Assembly: GCA_903932565.1 (NCBI GenBank)
Contig: CAIZGQ010000401.1
Location: 1 to 43,155 of the forward strand
Direction: 5' to 3'
Source: an uncultured Hyphomicrobiales bacterium
GTDB lineage: Bacteria > Pseudomonadota > Alphaproteobacteria > Rhizobiales > Beijerinckiaceae
Length of the DNA: 43,155 bases
Under the pieces are notes generated by a model. That model had not been told where the DNA came from and did not search any database. It saw only the letters and a program-made list of their open reading frames with translations. The position numbers and the translations under genes were made by a program. Shown here piece by piece: positions 7,594 to 15,691 of this stretch (position 1 is its first letter; every line of letters starts with the position of its first letter).

Positions 7594-9735
7594 CTATCGC
7601 CTTCGAGACGGGGAATTCAGGAACGAACCGCGACTGCGGCCCGTGATCGGGTTCACCTTTGGCCGAGGGGCCGAAGGGAATGACGCCGCCACCGGCCCGC
7701 GACCGAGGGGGGTGTCGCTGATCGATGGCGGCGGTGGTGGGACAGGCACAGTGGCTGCGCCTTCCAGCACAAGCTGGGGCGCAGCCTGCACCGGCACCCG
7801 GAACGGCTTCGGTACCCAGCGCATGTCGCTGCGGCTTTGCGCGCGACCTGGCGTCAGGATGACCGCATAGGCGTAGACCAGGTGGTCCCATGTTTCGTTG
7901 CGCGGCCGCAGTTTGGCCCAGCGGCCGGCCTTCAGTTCTTCGGCGGTGATTTCGTCGAAGAATTCATCATCGAGGCCCCGGACTTTGTCGTTCCGTTCGC
8001 GCTTTGGCGCGCCTGGGCGATCGGCGCCGGGAAAGTGGATGTAACCCGGGCCCGGTGTTTCGCGGCGTAGGCGGACATCCACCATGTTCTTGATCTTGTG
8101 GACGTTGGGCATCCACAGTTGCGGGGCGTTGCGTTTCGGCGTGCCCTTTGCTTTCCGATCGACGAATTCAGCCGGCGGCATCAGTTTGGCATTCGGGTTG
8201 TTGCCGCCTTTCAGCAGCACCACTCGCGTTCGTTGTATGCCCCAGCCACCATGGCTGATCGGTTCGGTGGCCTTGTGCCACAGCCGCTTGACCGAGCTGG
8301 TCCAGCTTTCCGACTTTGTGCCGCCGCCGCCGGTGTCGATCCCGACTGCCAGCGGTGGCGGGCTCTGCCCTGATCCGTCGGCCAGTGGCCAGGTCTTGTT
8401 CCACAGCGGCAACAGCGCTTCAGCATGTTCAGGCCGGGAAAACGGCGTCAGCGCGGTCATGCCGTCATCCAGCACATCGATCGACCAGCGATCGATCAGC
8501 CACGATTCCAGCCCGTCACCCCAACCCACCGCAGCGCATTGAAAGCTGCTGGCCTGGACGTCGACCAGGATGACGATAGCTACCACGCCCGGTGGTACGG
8601 TGCCGAGCTGGAACCCGGGCTCGCGCCGTTTGCGCAGGTCGTCAGCCTTTAGCGGCTCCTCACCCGACAGGATCGAGCGGTAATTCTTGCCGGCCGCCGT
8701 GTTGGCGAAGGCCTTCAGCGCGCTTTCGTCCTGGCGCGCTTCCCATTGCAATTGAGCCTCGCGATACTGGCGGGCGCGTTCAGGCCAGGAGCGAAACCCC
8801 AGCAAGCCATCGACCCGGAAGCCGCGGCGGCGTAGGCCTGCAGTTGGCCTGGTCGCGACGAAACCCCGGTTGGGCAGATCGCCGGTGCTGGCCACCAGAT
8901 GGCGTTGCATGTCGGGCATCAGGACACAGCCGCTTTTCGGGCAGACGACGTGCGCCGTTTGCGCGGCGAGATCCGGCGTACCTTTATCGAACCGCAGATC
9001 GCGCATCAGATCCGGCTCAAACCTTTCGCCGCATGACGGGCAGAGTGGCATCAGCCGTTCATCGGTACCGGCAGCAACGAATGCCTCGATATCGCACTTG
9101 CCAGCGTCGCGGGCGGGCGACGACGACACGAACTTTGTATCGCGGCCTTCGAAACTTTCGGCGCGGGCATCGAGCAGACCGACTGGTGAGCCCTGCCCCT
9201 CGATATCCGAATCGATCTGGTCGAAATCATCTAGCCAGCCACGTGGAACGGGGCGGGCGCGGAATTGTGAAGCCACCGGCCAGACCGAAGTGAGGATCAT
9301 GGCGCGGAATTGCTTCAGAAAGATATTGTCGGCGCCGACCGTGCCGAGCTGCTCGCCCTTCAGGATCGGCGTGGTGGAAATCATTGGCGCGATACGGCGC
9401 ACCACGAAATCCTGCATCAGTGTCTTGTCGGGCTGGCAGACCAGCACGTCGGCCGGGTCATGTTCGATCGACCAGCCCAGCCAGGCGAGGCCGATTTCCG
9501 ACTTGCCCTGTTGTGCCGGGCCCATCAGGCCAACCTCGGATGTTTGCGGATCGCTTAGCGCATCCATCACTTCCATCTGCCAGGGCGCGACTTCCGGGTC
9601 ATACCCGATGTTTTCGATTGCCCATTGGCTGACGGTCAGGCGCTCTTTCGGGCGCATCAATTTTGCCAGGCTGGCGATGATCCGGCCCGCCGATTCAAAT
9701 GGCGGTATCGGTGTCTTCGTCTCCTGAAAAAGCAT
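7594..9735 (-). CDS. Terminase large subunit, lambda gpA type
   Basis: This is the ATPase and nuclease that cuts and packages DNA. Walker A is GPAQQGKSE at about residues 72-80, and an acidic WLDDFDQID block stands where the Walker B region is expected. A zinc-knuckle pair CPSC...CPKSGC lies near 240-285, and the RNase H-like nuclease opens with VGIDTGGGG near 480. Length (713 residues) is a little above lambda gpA. ATG 9735 is preferred to the TTG one codon earlier. It overlaps the small subunit gene by about 40 bp. The gpA type predicts a cos mechanism. Confidence 0.92.
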   Translation of the reverse strand: MLFQETKTPIPPFESAGRIIASLAKLMRPKERLTVSQWAIENIGYDPEVAPWQMEVMDALSDPQTSEVGLMGPAQQGKSEIGLAWLGWSIEHDPADVLVCQPDKTLMQDFVVRRIAPMISTTPILKGEQLGTVGADNIFLKQFRAMILTSVWPVASQFRARPVPRGWLDDFDQIDSDIEGQGSPVGLLDARAESFEGRDTKFVSSSPARDAGKCDIEAFVAAGTDERLMPLCPSCGERFEPDLMRDLRFDKGTPDLAAQTAHVVCPKSGCVLMPDMQRHLVASTGDLPNRGFVATRPTAGLRRRGFRVDGLLGFRSWPERARQYREAQLQWEARQDESALKAFANTAAGKNYRSILSGEEPLKADDLRKRREPGFQLGTVPPGVVAIVILVDVQASSFQCAAVGWGDGLESWLIDRWSIDVLDDGMTALTPFSRPEHAEALLPLWNKTWPLADGSGQSPPPLAVGIDTGGGGTKSESWTSSVKRLWHKATEPISHGGWGIQRTRVVLLKGGNNPNAKLMPPAEFVDRKAKGTPKRNAPQLWMPNVHKIKNMVDVRLRRETPGPGYIHFPGADRPGAPKRERNDKVRGLDDEFFDEITAEELKAGRWAKLRPRNETWDHLVYAYAVILTPGRAQSRSDMRWVPKPFRVPVQAAPQLVLEGAATVPVPPPPPSISDTPLGRGPVAASFPSAPRPKVNPITGRSRGSFLNSPSRRR

Positions 9736-10273
9736 CAACAGCGCGTTCCATTCGGGCGGCGATGTCGCGGCGATCCTGCTCGATCAGGCGATCAAGCGCA
9801 GCCAGGACTTCCCGCGATACGTGCGTGCGCTTACCGAGCCGATCCGGCAGCGATTTCATTCTGTCAGCGATGAACAGCACCAGGTCGCCAGTGGCGGCGA
9901 TGACCGGCCCTTTGCGCACTAGCTCCCGGCGGCGTTCACCGACCCGGATTGCGGCCAGTTCCTCTTCGAGGATCTGTTTACGATCGGCCGATGAAAGCAT
10001 CGACGGCGCCGTTGCGGCACTGGCGGCATCATCGCCCAGCAGTTCAAAGCCTAGCTGACGGATTTCCGCGTTTCGCGCATCGACCAGCTTGCGCTTTTCG
10101 TCTTCGAGGCCGCGCACAAAGGCGAACGCGTCTTCCAGCTCGATCTCATAGGCGACGCCGTTGCTGCCCCGGGCAATGATGGGGAAGTCTGGACGCTCTG
10201 CCATCAATTTGCGCAGAGTGGGCTCAGACGGCATGCCCGGCATCAAGGCAAGGTCGCCTAGAGAGCCGCGCAT
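9695..10273 (-). CDS. Terminase small subunit (Nu1/DUF1441-like)
   Basis: A 192-residue DNA-recognition subunit. Residues about 12-45 (PGMPSEPTLRKLMAE, then FPIIARGSNG) read as a winged helix for specific DNA binding. Residues about 55-85 and 95-125 are charged helices, and the C-terminus (about 150-192) would contact the large subunit. The ATG at 10273 is used; an upstream TTG adds eight poor codons. It sits immediately before the large subunit, and the binding site is expected just upstream at 10.3-10.6 kb. Confidence 0.82.
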   Translation of the reverse strand: MRGSLGDLALMPGMPSEPTLRKLMAERPDFPIIARGSNGVAYEIELEDAFAFVRGLEDEKRKLVDARNAEIRQLGFELLGDDAASAATAPSMLSSADRKQILEEELAAIRVGERRRELVRKGPVIAATGDLVLFIADRMKSLPDRLGKRTHVSREVLAALDRLIEQDRRDIAARMERAVDAFSGDEDTDTAI

Positions 10274-10580
10274 CGTCCGAAACCCAAAGAAAAACAACGC
10301 AGTATGGCGGAATGCCGGACATTCACACGCGTCGCGCTTCGCTTACCCCCATTGCGTTTTGGCCCTGGAAGGACCCATCGGCAGGGGGGGCACACTTGTG
10401 TCACAGCGACATGGTTATCTTCATCCTGTCGAGCAGGGCGGATGCAGTCAGTCATACGCATCGCCGATCGTATATAAAAATAGGCCCAATTTACCCCGGA
10501 GACGAAGGCCCTATATTTTGCCCCGGACTCCGGAATGGGGTTGACACAGTCCACCCGTATAAATCTGCCATTCTGCACCG
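10274..10580. other. 307-bp gene-less region, expected cos site
   Basis: No convincing gene lies here. In lambda-type phages cos lies directly upstream of the small terminase gene, which is this interval. Visible elements are a run of seven G at about 10384-10390 and CCCCGGA twice (10494-10500 and 10521-10527). There is also a perfect CCGGA-C-TCCGG dyad at 10523-10533, and ATAGGCCC/GGCCCTAT arms flank the 10480-10513 stretch. An AT-rich TATATAAAAATA patch lies near 10471-10482. The cos role is an inference; the cut position cannot be read from the sequence alone. Confidence 0.4.
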
Positions 10581-11051
10581 TCAGAACCCCGGATTAAGGT
10601 CTGGTCGATCGAACAGCCGGGTCGCCTCGATCGCACTCAATTGGCGCAGCACACTCTCATACCTCCACCGCAGACCGTCAGTTGTGGTGCCCGACTCGCG
10701 CCCGCCCATCGCCTCCCAAACACGCTCCCAGCGAAACCCGCCCGCACCAGGCCGGGACTTCATGGCCAGCACCACGGCCAGCAGCGATCGCTTGGCAGGT
10801 GCCACTTCCATCATCATGCAATCCGGATTGATGAACACCCGATCGCGCAACCCAACTTCGCGGCGGTTCAATTGCAATCGTGGTCGCGCGTCATTGTCGG
10901 CATAGTCCATGATCCTGTCCCGCACGATGTCAGGCCAGCCATTGCCACCGCGCAGCCATTCATGCTCGCGATCCGGCGAGCGCATCAGATATTCCCACGC
11001 CTCGATCAATGTCTCTTCCATCGCCTCGATCGCCGCATCACGCCTCGCCAT
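10581..11051 (-). CDS. Hypothetical regulator-like protein (DUF6362-like)
   Basis: A 156-residue protein starting MARRDAAIEAMEET at ATG 11051. The C-terminal part (WERVWEAMGGRESGTTTDGL, then RWRYESVLRQ) looks like a small helix-turn-helix and resembles the family I recall as DUF6362. It stands alone between the iteron-rich region and the cos/terminase region, the place where lambdoid phages keep a late regulator. A role in late gene control is inferred from position only. Confidence 0.6.
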   Translation of the reverse strand: MARRDAAIEAMEETLIEAWEYLMRSPDREHEWLRGGNGWPDIVRDRIMDYADNDARPRLQLNRREVGLRDRVFINPDCMMMEVAPAKRSLLAVVLAMKSRPGAGGFRWERVWEAMGGRESGTTTDGLRWRYESVLRQLSAIEATRLFDRPDLNPGF

Positions 11052-11119
11052 ATTCCACCCTTTCAAAGCACCAAAACCGACCGATTAAGCTCTAAACTGC
11101 CCTGTTTTATCCAATCTCA

Positions 11120-11405
11120 CCGTCGCGCTCCAAAAATGGAGCACTGCCGAAACCACCGCAACACCGACCCTACCAATTGAAAAGACTGACTTTATTATCT
11201 CTTGATAGCTGACTTTGAGAGAAATGGAGCAAATGGAGCATAAAACCGCATACTTTGCCTCGATAACGCTTCACTTTTCCCATGTGGAACGGCGCAGGTT
11301 TTCTGCTCCATTTGCTCCACTCACACAGCAACCCCTTGAAAGGCCTTCACTTTCGCAATGCTCCACGACCATTTTTCGCCAGTTTCCAAACTTCAGGTGG
11401 AGCAC
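11120..11405. repeat. Iteron-like array of TGGAGC hexamers with a 16-bp inverted repeat
   Basis: The hexamer TGGAGC occurs eight times in 277 bp. Forward copies are at 11137, 11225, 11234 and 11398; reverse copies are at 11127, 11305, 11314 and 11360. Two copies 9 bp apart form TGGAGCAAATGGAGCA (11225-11240), which is repeated perfectly inverted at 11304-11319. GCTCCA-AAAA-TGGAGC at 11127-11142 is a perfect hairpin. The 378-bp gap 11052-11429 that holds the array contains no convincing gene. It could be a replication origin next to the primase gene or a multi-site operator for the gene at 11051. Confidence 0.75.
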
Positions 11406-11429
11406 TCCAAACGCACTAACTCCTTGAAA

Positions 11430-13274
11430 TCAGTCAGGCGCAAACGGATCGACATCATCGATAATCGCGTCAGATACGTCGCCAGAACCATCCTCCGGCG
11501 GCCATCGACCGGAGTTGATCGCCTCCACAGTCGCGCCAAACAGCGGCCGCACCTTCACCCACCATTCGCCGTTCGATGTCTTCCGCTCGAACTGCTTGTC
11601 GCGCATGGCGTTGTTGAACCCGCGATTGTGCCAGCCCGCGCCACCACTGGCTTTGCTCCAGGCCTCGTACAGCGCGAACAGCTCGGTAACGCGCACCCGC
11701 ACCACCTTGGCATCGCCACCGACTTCACAGCACTGCGACAGGAACCGCCCCAGCTCATCCGAGTCGTCGCGATAGGCCTGCGTCGCCGCCCGCACCTGTT
11801 CCGGCTCGATCAACTTGTGCTCTTTCCAGTCGCACAGACCGTCCAGCAGCCGGTTCAGGATGCCGCTCGCCTCGTTGTCGCGCATGCGATTGCCCAGGTC
11901 GCTGTCGACCTCTTCTTTGGGAAGCTGCACTGCCCACGGCACCAGCTGCATGCGCCGCCAGATCCCGTCGCTGGCATCCTTGATCTTTGGCCGGTTGTTG
12001 CCGCTGATCGTCATTTTGAAGCTGGGCAGAAACGTGAAAAAGCCCTTGTTCAGATGTCGCGCATCGACAGGATCTTGCCCTGTCACCTGCTTGATCAAAC
12101 CTTCGTTCAGCGTCGAACCCTGCGCAGGTTCGCTTACCCGCAAAAACCGCACACCCGGCAATCGCGCAATGTCAGGCGTGGCCTGGTCGCCACGCTTGCC
12201 AGCGCCGGATTGCAGGAATGATTCGATCGGGATTGACCCGGCATAGTCGCCCGCAATGTGGGCGATCGTTTCGACCCACGTTCCTTTGCCGTTGCGCCCG
12301 CTGCCATAGAAGAACGCCAGCTTTTGCGGCCCTGTATCACCGGTCAGCGACAGACCGCCCCACTGGTGGATAAATCGCCGCATCACTTCATCGGGCTGCA
12401 TCTTGGCGATGAAGTCGTCATATTCCGGGCACTTCGCCGATGGCCGATAGTCCGCGTTGCATACCTTGGTCATCAGATCGGCACGGTCATGCTTGTCGAG
12501 CCGCACTTTCCACCCATTGGTGTGCCACTCGCTCTTGTCCGCCTCGATCTCGGCCGCGGATCTCTTTTCATTGCGCCGGATCAGCCGCAGGGTGCCATTG
12601 CGCACATTGATAGCCATCCGGTCATGGTCGAACGCATCAGGCTTGACCGCGATCATCTCGAAACTTTTGCACAGCGTCGCAATCGCCGCCATGCGCCCGG
12701 CCGCCTCGCTGGTACGCGCCCAGGCCGTCAGCTTTTCCGAAAACATCACCATCTTGTTGCCGGATGAATAGACGTAATCGAGCGCTTCCAGCTTTGCGAA
12801 CCAGTCGGCGCGAATTGAATCATCCAGAAACCCGCGCGGCAGCTTGTCGATCTTGCGCAACGGCAGGCCGTCATCGCCATCTTTCCAGCCACTCGCGCCG
12901 ACAATGCGCGCTTCGTTGCCGATGGCACGGACCGTGGCATAGACCGATTGCATCACCCGCGCTGGCGCCCGGTCTTTTTCTTCGGACAACAACGCCCAGC
13001 GCCTGCCATCCCAGGCAAACCACCCAAATTCGGCACAAAACCGGAAATCGGCACCGAACCGCAAAAGCCAGCGTTCGGCATTGCCAAGGTCAGTCATGGC
13101 GAGCCGTGCGCACCGCGCATCCATTGGCCCATCCATCGCAACGACGATTCGACCGCCCCCCGCACCCCCTGCAAAGCCACTTACAGGTGCAGCGCCATCC
13201 GGAGCATTGCCGTTATTGTCCGCAGGGGGCGCGGGGGTTTGGCCTGTCGCCAATATGTTGCGTTTCCGGGTCAT
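11430..13274 (-). CDS. D5/P4-type primase-helicase
   Basis: A 614-residue superfamily 3 helicase of the phage/plasmid primase C-terminal type, which unwinds DNA at the origin. Walker A is GSGRNGKGT at about 324-332, a SEPAQG block follows at about 381-386, and the sensor and arginine-finger region is GNNRPKIKDASDGIWRRM near 425-442. The part before about 290 holds the D5-N domain. The ATG at 13274 overlaps the upstream stop (TGATG); longer extensions enter that gene. Primase chemistry, if present, may be supplied by the upstream partner, since no clear primase active site is visible here. Confidence 0.87.
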   Translation of the reverse strand: MTRKRNILATGQTPAPPADNNGNAPDGAAPVSGFAGGAGGGRIVVAMDGPMDARCARLAMTDLGNAERWLLRFGADFRFCAEFGWFAWDGRRWALLSEEKDRAPARVMQSVYATVRAIGNEARIVGASGWKDGDDGLPLRKIDKLPRGFLDDSIRADWFAKLEALDYVYSSGNKMVMFSEKLTAWARTSEAAGRMAAIATLCKSFEMIAVKPDAFDHDRMAINVRNGTLRLIRRNEKRSAAEIEADKSEWHTNGWKVRLDKHDRADLMTKVCNADYRPSAKCPEYDDFIAKMQPDEVMRRFIHQWGGLSLTGDTGPQKLAFFYGSGRNGKGTWVETIAHIAGDYAGSIPIESFLQSGAGKRGDQATPDIARLPGVRFLRVSEPAQGSTLNEGLIKQVTGQDPVDARHLNKGFFTFLPSFKMTISGNNRPKIKDASDGIWRRMQLVPWAVQLPKEEVDSDLGNRMRDNEASGILNRLLDGLCDWKEHKLIEPEQVRAATQAYRDDSDELGRFLSQCCEVGGDAKVVRVRVTELFALYEAWSKASGGAGWHNRGFNNAMRDKQFERKTSNGEWWVKVRPLFGATVEAINSGRWPPEDGSGDVSDAIIDDVDPFAPD

Positions 13275-13864
13275 CAGGCCGCAATCTGACCTTTGTGCGC
13301 GGCCACGACTGGCAAACCGCCCCACGTCAGGATCTGGCGTAATCGCTCGGCCGCACCATCGTCATCGCATGTCAACGTGACGCCATCGCCCAGCGACCGC
13401 AGCGCGCCGATCGCCTCCCGCGACCAATCGAGCAGGCAAATGCCAGCCCCTGCACCGCGCAGCCATTCGAACGGATTGCCGAACAGCCGCAGCCGCGAAA
13501 CCGTGCCGATCTGCGCCGCATGCAGCCACTCGTCACCCAGCAGCCATCCTTCGCCGTTCAGCAAGTGCCATTCTTCGGGCTCACTCGATCGCACAGCACA
13601 CACATCGATCACCGCACCCTGATCGCGCACGGCCAGCAGCAACGCGATCGTGTCGCCATCCCAGTCAAACATGCCATGATCGCCCAGCGCGATACGCGCC
13701 CGGGCGAGATCGCCGGCGCCAGTCAGCTGCGCCACAAACGGCGCCGGAACACCGATCGACACCAGATGGCGCACGATCGCGAACGGCAGCATCAGCGACC
13801 GATAGCCGAATTCGAGCCCTAGATCGGTCATCACTTCTGGCCATGGCGCGGGAACGTCGTTCAC
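13274..13864 (-). CDS. Putative primase partner, Toprim-like
   Basis: A 196-residue protein translationally coupled to the helicase (TGATG) and to the upstream gene (GTGA). The C-terminal part has GICLLDWSREAIGALRSLGD followed by VTLTCDDDGAAERLRQIL. This reads like a degenerate Toprim fold with an acidic DDD cluster at about 167-169. It may be the catalytic or regulatory half of a split primase. The start codon is GTG. The role is inferred from coupling and fold-like pattern; the sequence is not a standard DnaG Toprim. Confidence 0.55.
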   Translation of the reverse strand: MNDVPAPWPEVMTDLGLEFGYRSLMLPFAIVRHLVSIGVPAPFVAQLTGAGDLARARIALGDHGMFDWDGDTIALLLAVRDQGAVIDVCAVRSSEPEEWHLLNGEGWLLGDEWLHAAQIGTVSRLRLFGNPFEWLRGAGAGICLLDWSREAIGALRSLGDGVTLTCDDDGAAERLRQILTWGGLPVVAAHKGQIAA

Positions 13865-14025
13865 GGTGTTTCGCCCCGATCATCTTCAAGTGGCAAAGCG
13901 ACCTCGCCCGATCGCGCGGCCGGGCCCAGCACACGGTGCAGAAGCTCTGTCACCGCTCGCCGCGCGCCGCGCCGCCCGCGCTTCATCGCCTGGCGACGCC
14001 GGCGCGATTGGTCTTTCCAGCTCAT
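13861..14025 (-). CDS. Small basic hypothetical protein
   Basis: A 54-residue protein starting MSWKDQSRRRRQAMKRG, with a dense Arg/Lys N-terminus and an acidic C-terminus. The ATG overlaps the stop of the upstream small gene (ATGA) and the stop overlaps the next GTG (GTGA), so it fits the coupled operon. The same frame is open further upstream to 14214, but that part has third-base composition unlike coding DNA here. It may bind nucleic acid; function is unknown. Confidence 0.55.
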   Translation of the reverse strand: MSWKDQSRRRRQAMKRGRRGARRAVTELLHRVLGPAARSGEVALPLEDDRGETP

Positions 14026-14214
14026 TGGCCCGACTGCACGCCTAGGATAGCGCGCATCCGATCCATCGTCGCCAGCGCGCGCGGCACATCGGCCCGCGGC
14101 CCCTCGGTCGACAAATCGAGCGCCAGTTCCGCCATCCGCACGCAATTCGCGCGCGTCGCGATACACCCGCCAGCGCGGTACCGCGCTGGCGCCAATCTCG
14201 GCTTGAACAGACAT
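14022..14214 (-). pseudogene. Small hypothetical gene with a probable frame break
   Basis: A good ribosome site (GGAGGGGAG) precedes ATG 14214, which opens MSVQAEIGASAVPRWRVYRDAR. From about 14145 the coding character moves to the +1 frame (NCVRMAELALDLSTEG...RAILGVQSGQ), with strong G/C third bases. That frame ends in a TGA overlapping the next ATG (ATGA). Joining the two frames near 14150 gives a sensible protein of about 64 residues. Either there is a one-base indel (sequencing error or real), or the gene starts internally at ATG 14135 (37 residues) or TTG 14195. Function is unknown. Confidence 0.45.
14168..14191. repeat. 24-bp perfect palindrome
   Basis: CGCCAGCGCGGT followed directly by its reverse complement, with no spacer. 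It lies 23 bases inside the start region of the small broken gene, just after the sliding clamp gene. As RNA it would form a stem of about ten pairs near the ribosome site and could lower translation; as DNA it could be a dimer binding site. Confidence 0.85.
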
Positions 14215-14247
14215 GAAAACTCCCCTCCAAAACGGGAAAAGCGAACG

Positions 14248-15465
14248 TCAGACCCGAACCGGCATCAGCACATGCACCAGGCGCGGCAGTCCATCGGGCT
14301 GGTCTTTGTCGGCCCCGCTGGCCTCGATCCGCACTGGCGCCTCGCCATCGGTCCACCTGATCACGACATCATCGGTGGCAATCTTGCCCAGCGCGTCGCG
14401 CAGGTATTTGCCGTCGAACCCGATCGCCTGATCGTCACCCTCGCACAGCGCAGGCACTTCTTCGCGCGCATCGCCGAGGTCGGCGTTCACCACGGTCAGG
14501 TCGATCCGGTCTTCGGTGATGTCTAGGCGGATCAACCGCGTGGCCTTGTGCGCCAGCGCCGAAACCCGCGCCACCGCCCCGGCCAGCGCCTCGCGCCCCA
14601 CGGTCAGTTCGCGCTTCGCCGCATGCGGGATCACCCGGTTGTAATCGGGAAAGGTGCCGTCGATCGTCTTGCTGATCAGCTCGATCTCGCCATCATCGGC
14701 CGCCGGCATCGTAAACGACACCAGATTGCCCGCCGCATTGGTCCGCACCACTACGATCGAGTTGGCCGCAACCTTGATCGAATGCGCCAACGCCTTGCCC
14801 AGTTCACCCACCAGGCCACGCGGCACGATCATCGGCGGCCAGGATGCCGCGCCATCGGGCGCATCGATCCGCAACCGGGCCAGTCGATGCCCGTCAGTCG
14901 TCGCCAGATGCAGGTTCAGCCTATCGGGATGCACATAGATCCCGTTCAGATAATATCGCGTTTCCTCGGTCGAAATCGCATGCTCGACGCTGTCGATCGC
15001 ATCACTCAGCACGGCTGCATAAATCTCGAATTCATGCGCCATGTCGCGCAACGTCAGCACCGGCAAATCCGCCGCCGCCAGCGTCGCCAGGCGAAACCGC
15101 GCACGCCCGGCCGAGATCGCCAAGCGTGAGCCCTCAACCGTCAGCGTCACCATGGCATCGCCATCAAATCCGCCCAGGATCGCCAACAACGCCTTGCCCG
15201 GTACCGTCAGCGCAAAAGGCGCGATGGATTTCACCCAGTCGCCGCTATCCGGCCCATTGCGATCGTCGGTCGCACACCGCCGCATCGCCTGCATGTCCAG
15301 ATCGGTGGCAGTCAGATCGATCGCGCCACCGGCCACGGCGATCATCACGTGCGACAACACCGGAATGGTGTCTTTCGTCGCCACTGCGCCGATCACGTCT
15401 TTGACCGCATCCAGCAACCGGATCGCCCGGATGCGCGTCGCAGGTTTCAAATCAGGCTTTGCCAT
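14248..15465 (-). CDS. dnaN: DNA polymerase III beta subunit-like sliding clamp
   Basis: A 405-residue protein with the three-domain pattern of bacterial sliding clamps. Early it has KDTIPVLSHVMI and LTATDLDMQA. Then come EETRYYLNGIYVH, LATTDGHRLARL, FPDYNRVIP, GFDGKYLRDAL and the closing LVHVLMPVRV. Clamps ring DNA and tether the polymerase. It sits in the replication operon with the primase-helicase. No phage polymerase is seen, so it probably recruits the host polymerase and replaces or competes with the host clamp. The start at 15465 overlaps the upstream gene by 14 bp. Confidence 0.9.
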   Translation of the reverse strand: MAKPDLKPATRIRAIRLLDAVKDVIGAVATKDTIPVLSHVMIAVAGGAIDLTATDLDMQAMRRCATDDRNGPDSGDWVKSIAPFALTVPGKALLAILGGFDGDAMVTLTVEGSRLAISAGRARFRLATLAAADLPVLTLRDMAHEFEIYAAVLSDAIDSVEHAISTEETRYYLNGIYVHPDRLNLHLATTDGHRLARLRIDAPDGAASWPPMIVPRGLVGELGKALAHSIKVAANSIVVVRTNAAGNLVSFTMPAADDGEIELISKTIDGTFPDYNRVIPHAAKRELTVGREALAGAVARVSALAHKATRLIRLDITEDRIDLTVVNADLGDAREEVPALCEGDDQAIGFDGKYLRDALGKIATDDVVIRWTDGEAPVRIEASGADKDQPDGLPRLVHVLMPVRV

Positions 15466-15691
15466 TGGTCGCCCCTCCCTTGATCGCCGCAGCCACGGCT
15501 GATGCGCCTTCGTGCAAACCCAGCTCGATCATTTCGATCTGGATCGAGATAGATCGCACGATCTCGATTGCCCGTTCCGCTTCGCCGGGGTTGCGCTCGG
15601 CCACCGTTGCCGCGGCCCTCTGCCGCTGCAGCAGAAACGCCAGCACATCGTTACGCTCCTGCAAGCGCGCGATTTCCATGTGCACAGTCAC
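15452..15691 (-). CDS. Small hypothetical coiled-coil protein
   Basis: A 79-residue largely helical protein (MEIARLQERNDVLAFLLQRQ, then ERAIEIVRSISIQIEMIELG). GTG 15691 overlaps the upstream stop (GTGA); ATG 15679 is an alternative start. Heptad-like spacing of Ile and Leu suggests a coiled coil. Position between a winged-helix protein and the clamp suggests a replication or regulatory accessory role, but nothing specific can be read. Confidence 0.65.
   Translation of the reverse strand: MTVHMEIARLQERNDVLAFLLQRQRAAATVAERNPGEAERAIEIVRSISIQIEMIELGLHEGASAVAAAIKGGATNGKA

Noticed and set aside
10541..10563. TTGACA followed by TATAAA on the plus strand
   Set aside because: Spacing is only 11 bp, too short for a sigma-70 promoter, and no plus-strand gene follows.
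11215..11427. 70-codon plus-strand frame in the iteron region
   Set aside because: It consists of translated repeats, has no ribosome site and no protein-like character.
13861..14214. Single 117-residue minus-strand protein from ATG 14214
   Set aside because: The middle part of this frame has poor third-base composition while the +1 frame is strongly coding and ends in an ATGA overlap with an internal start at 14025; two small genes explain the data better.
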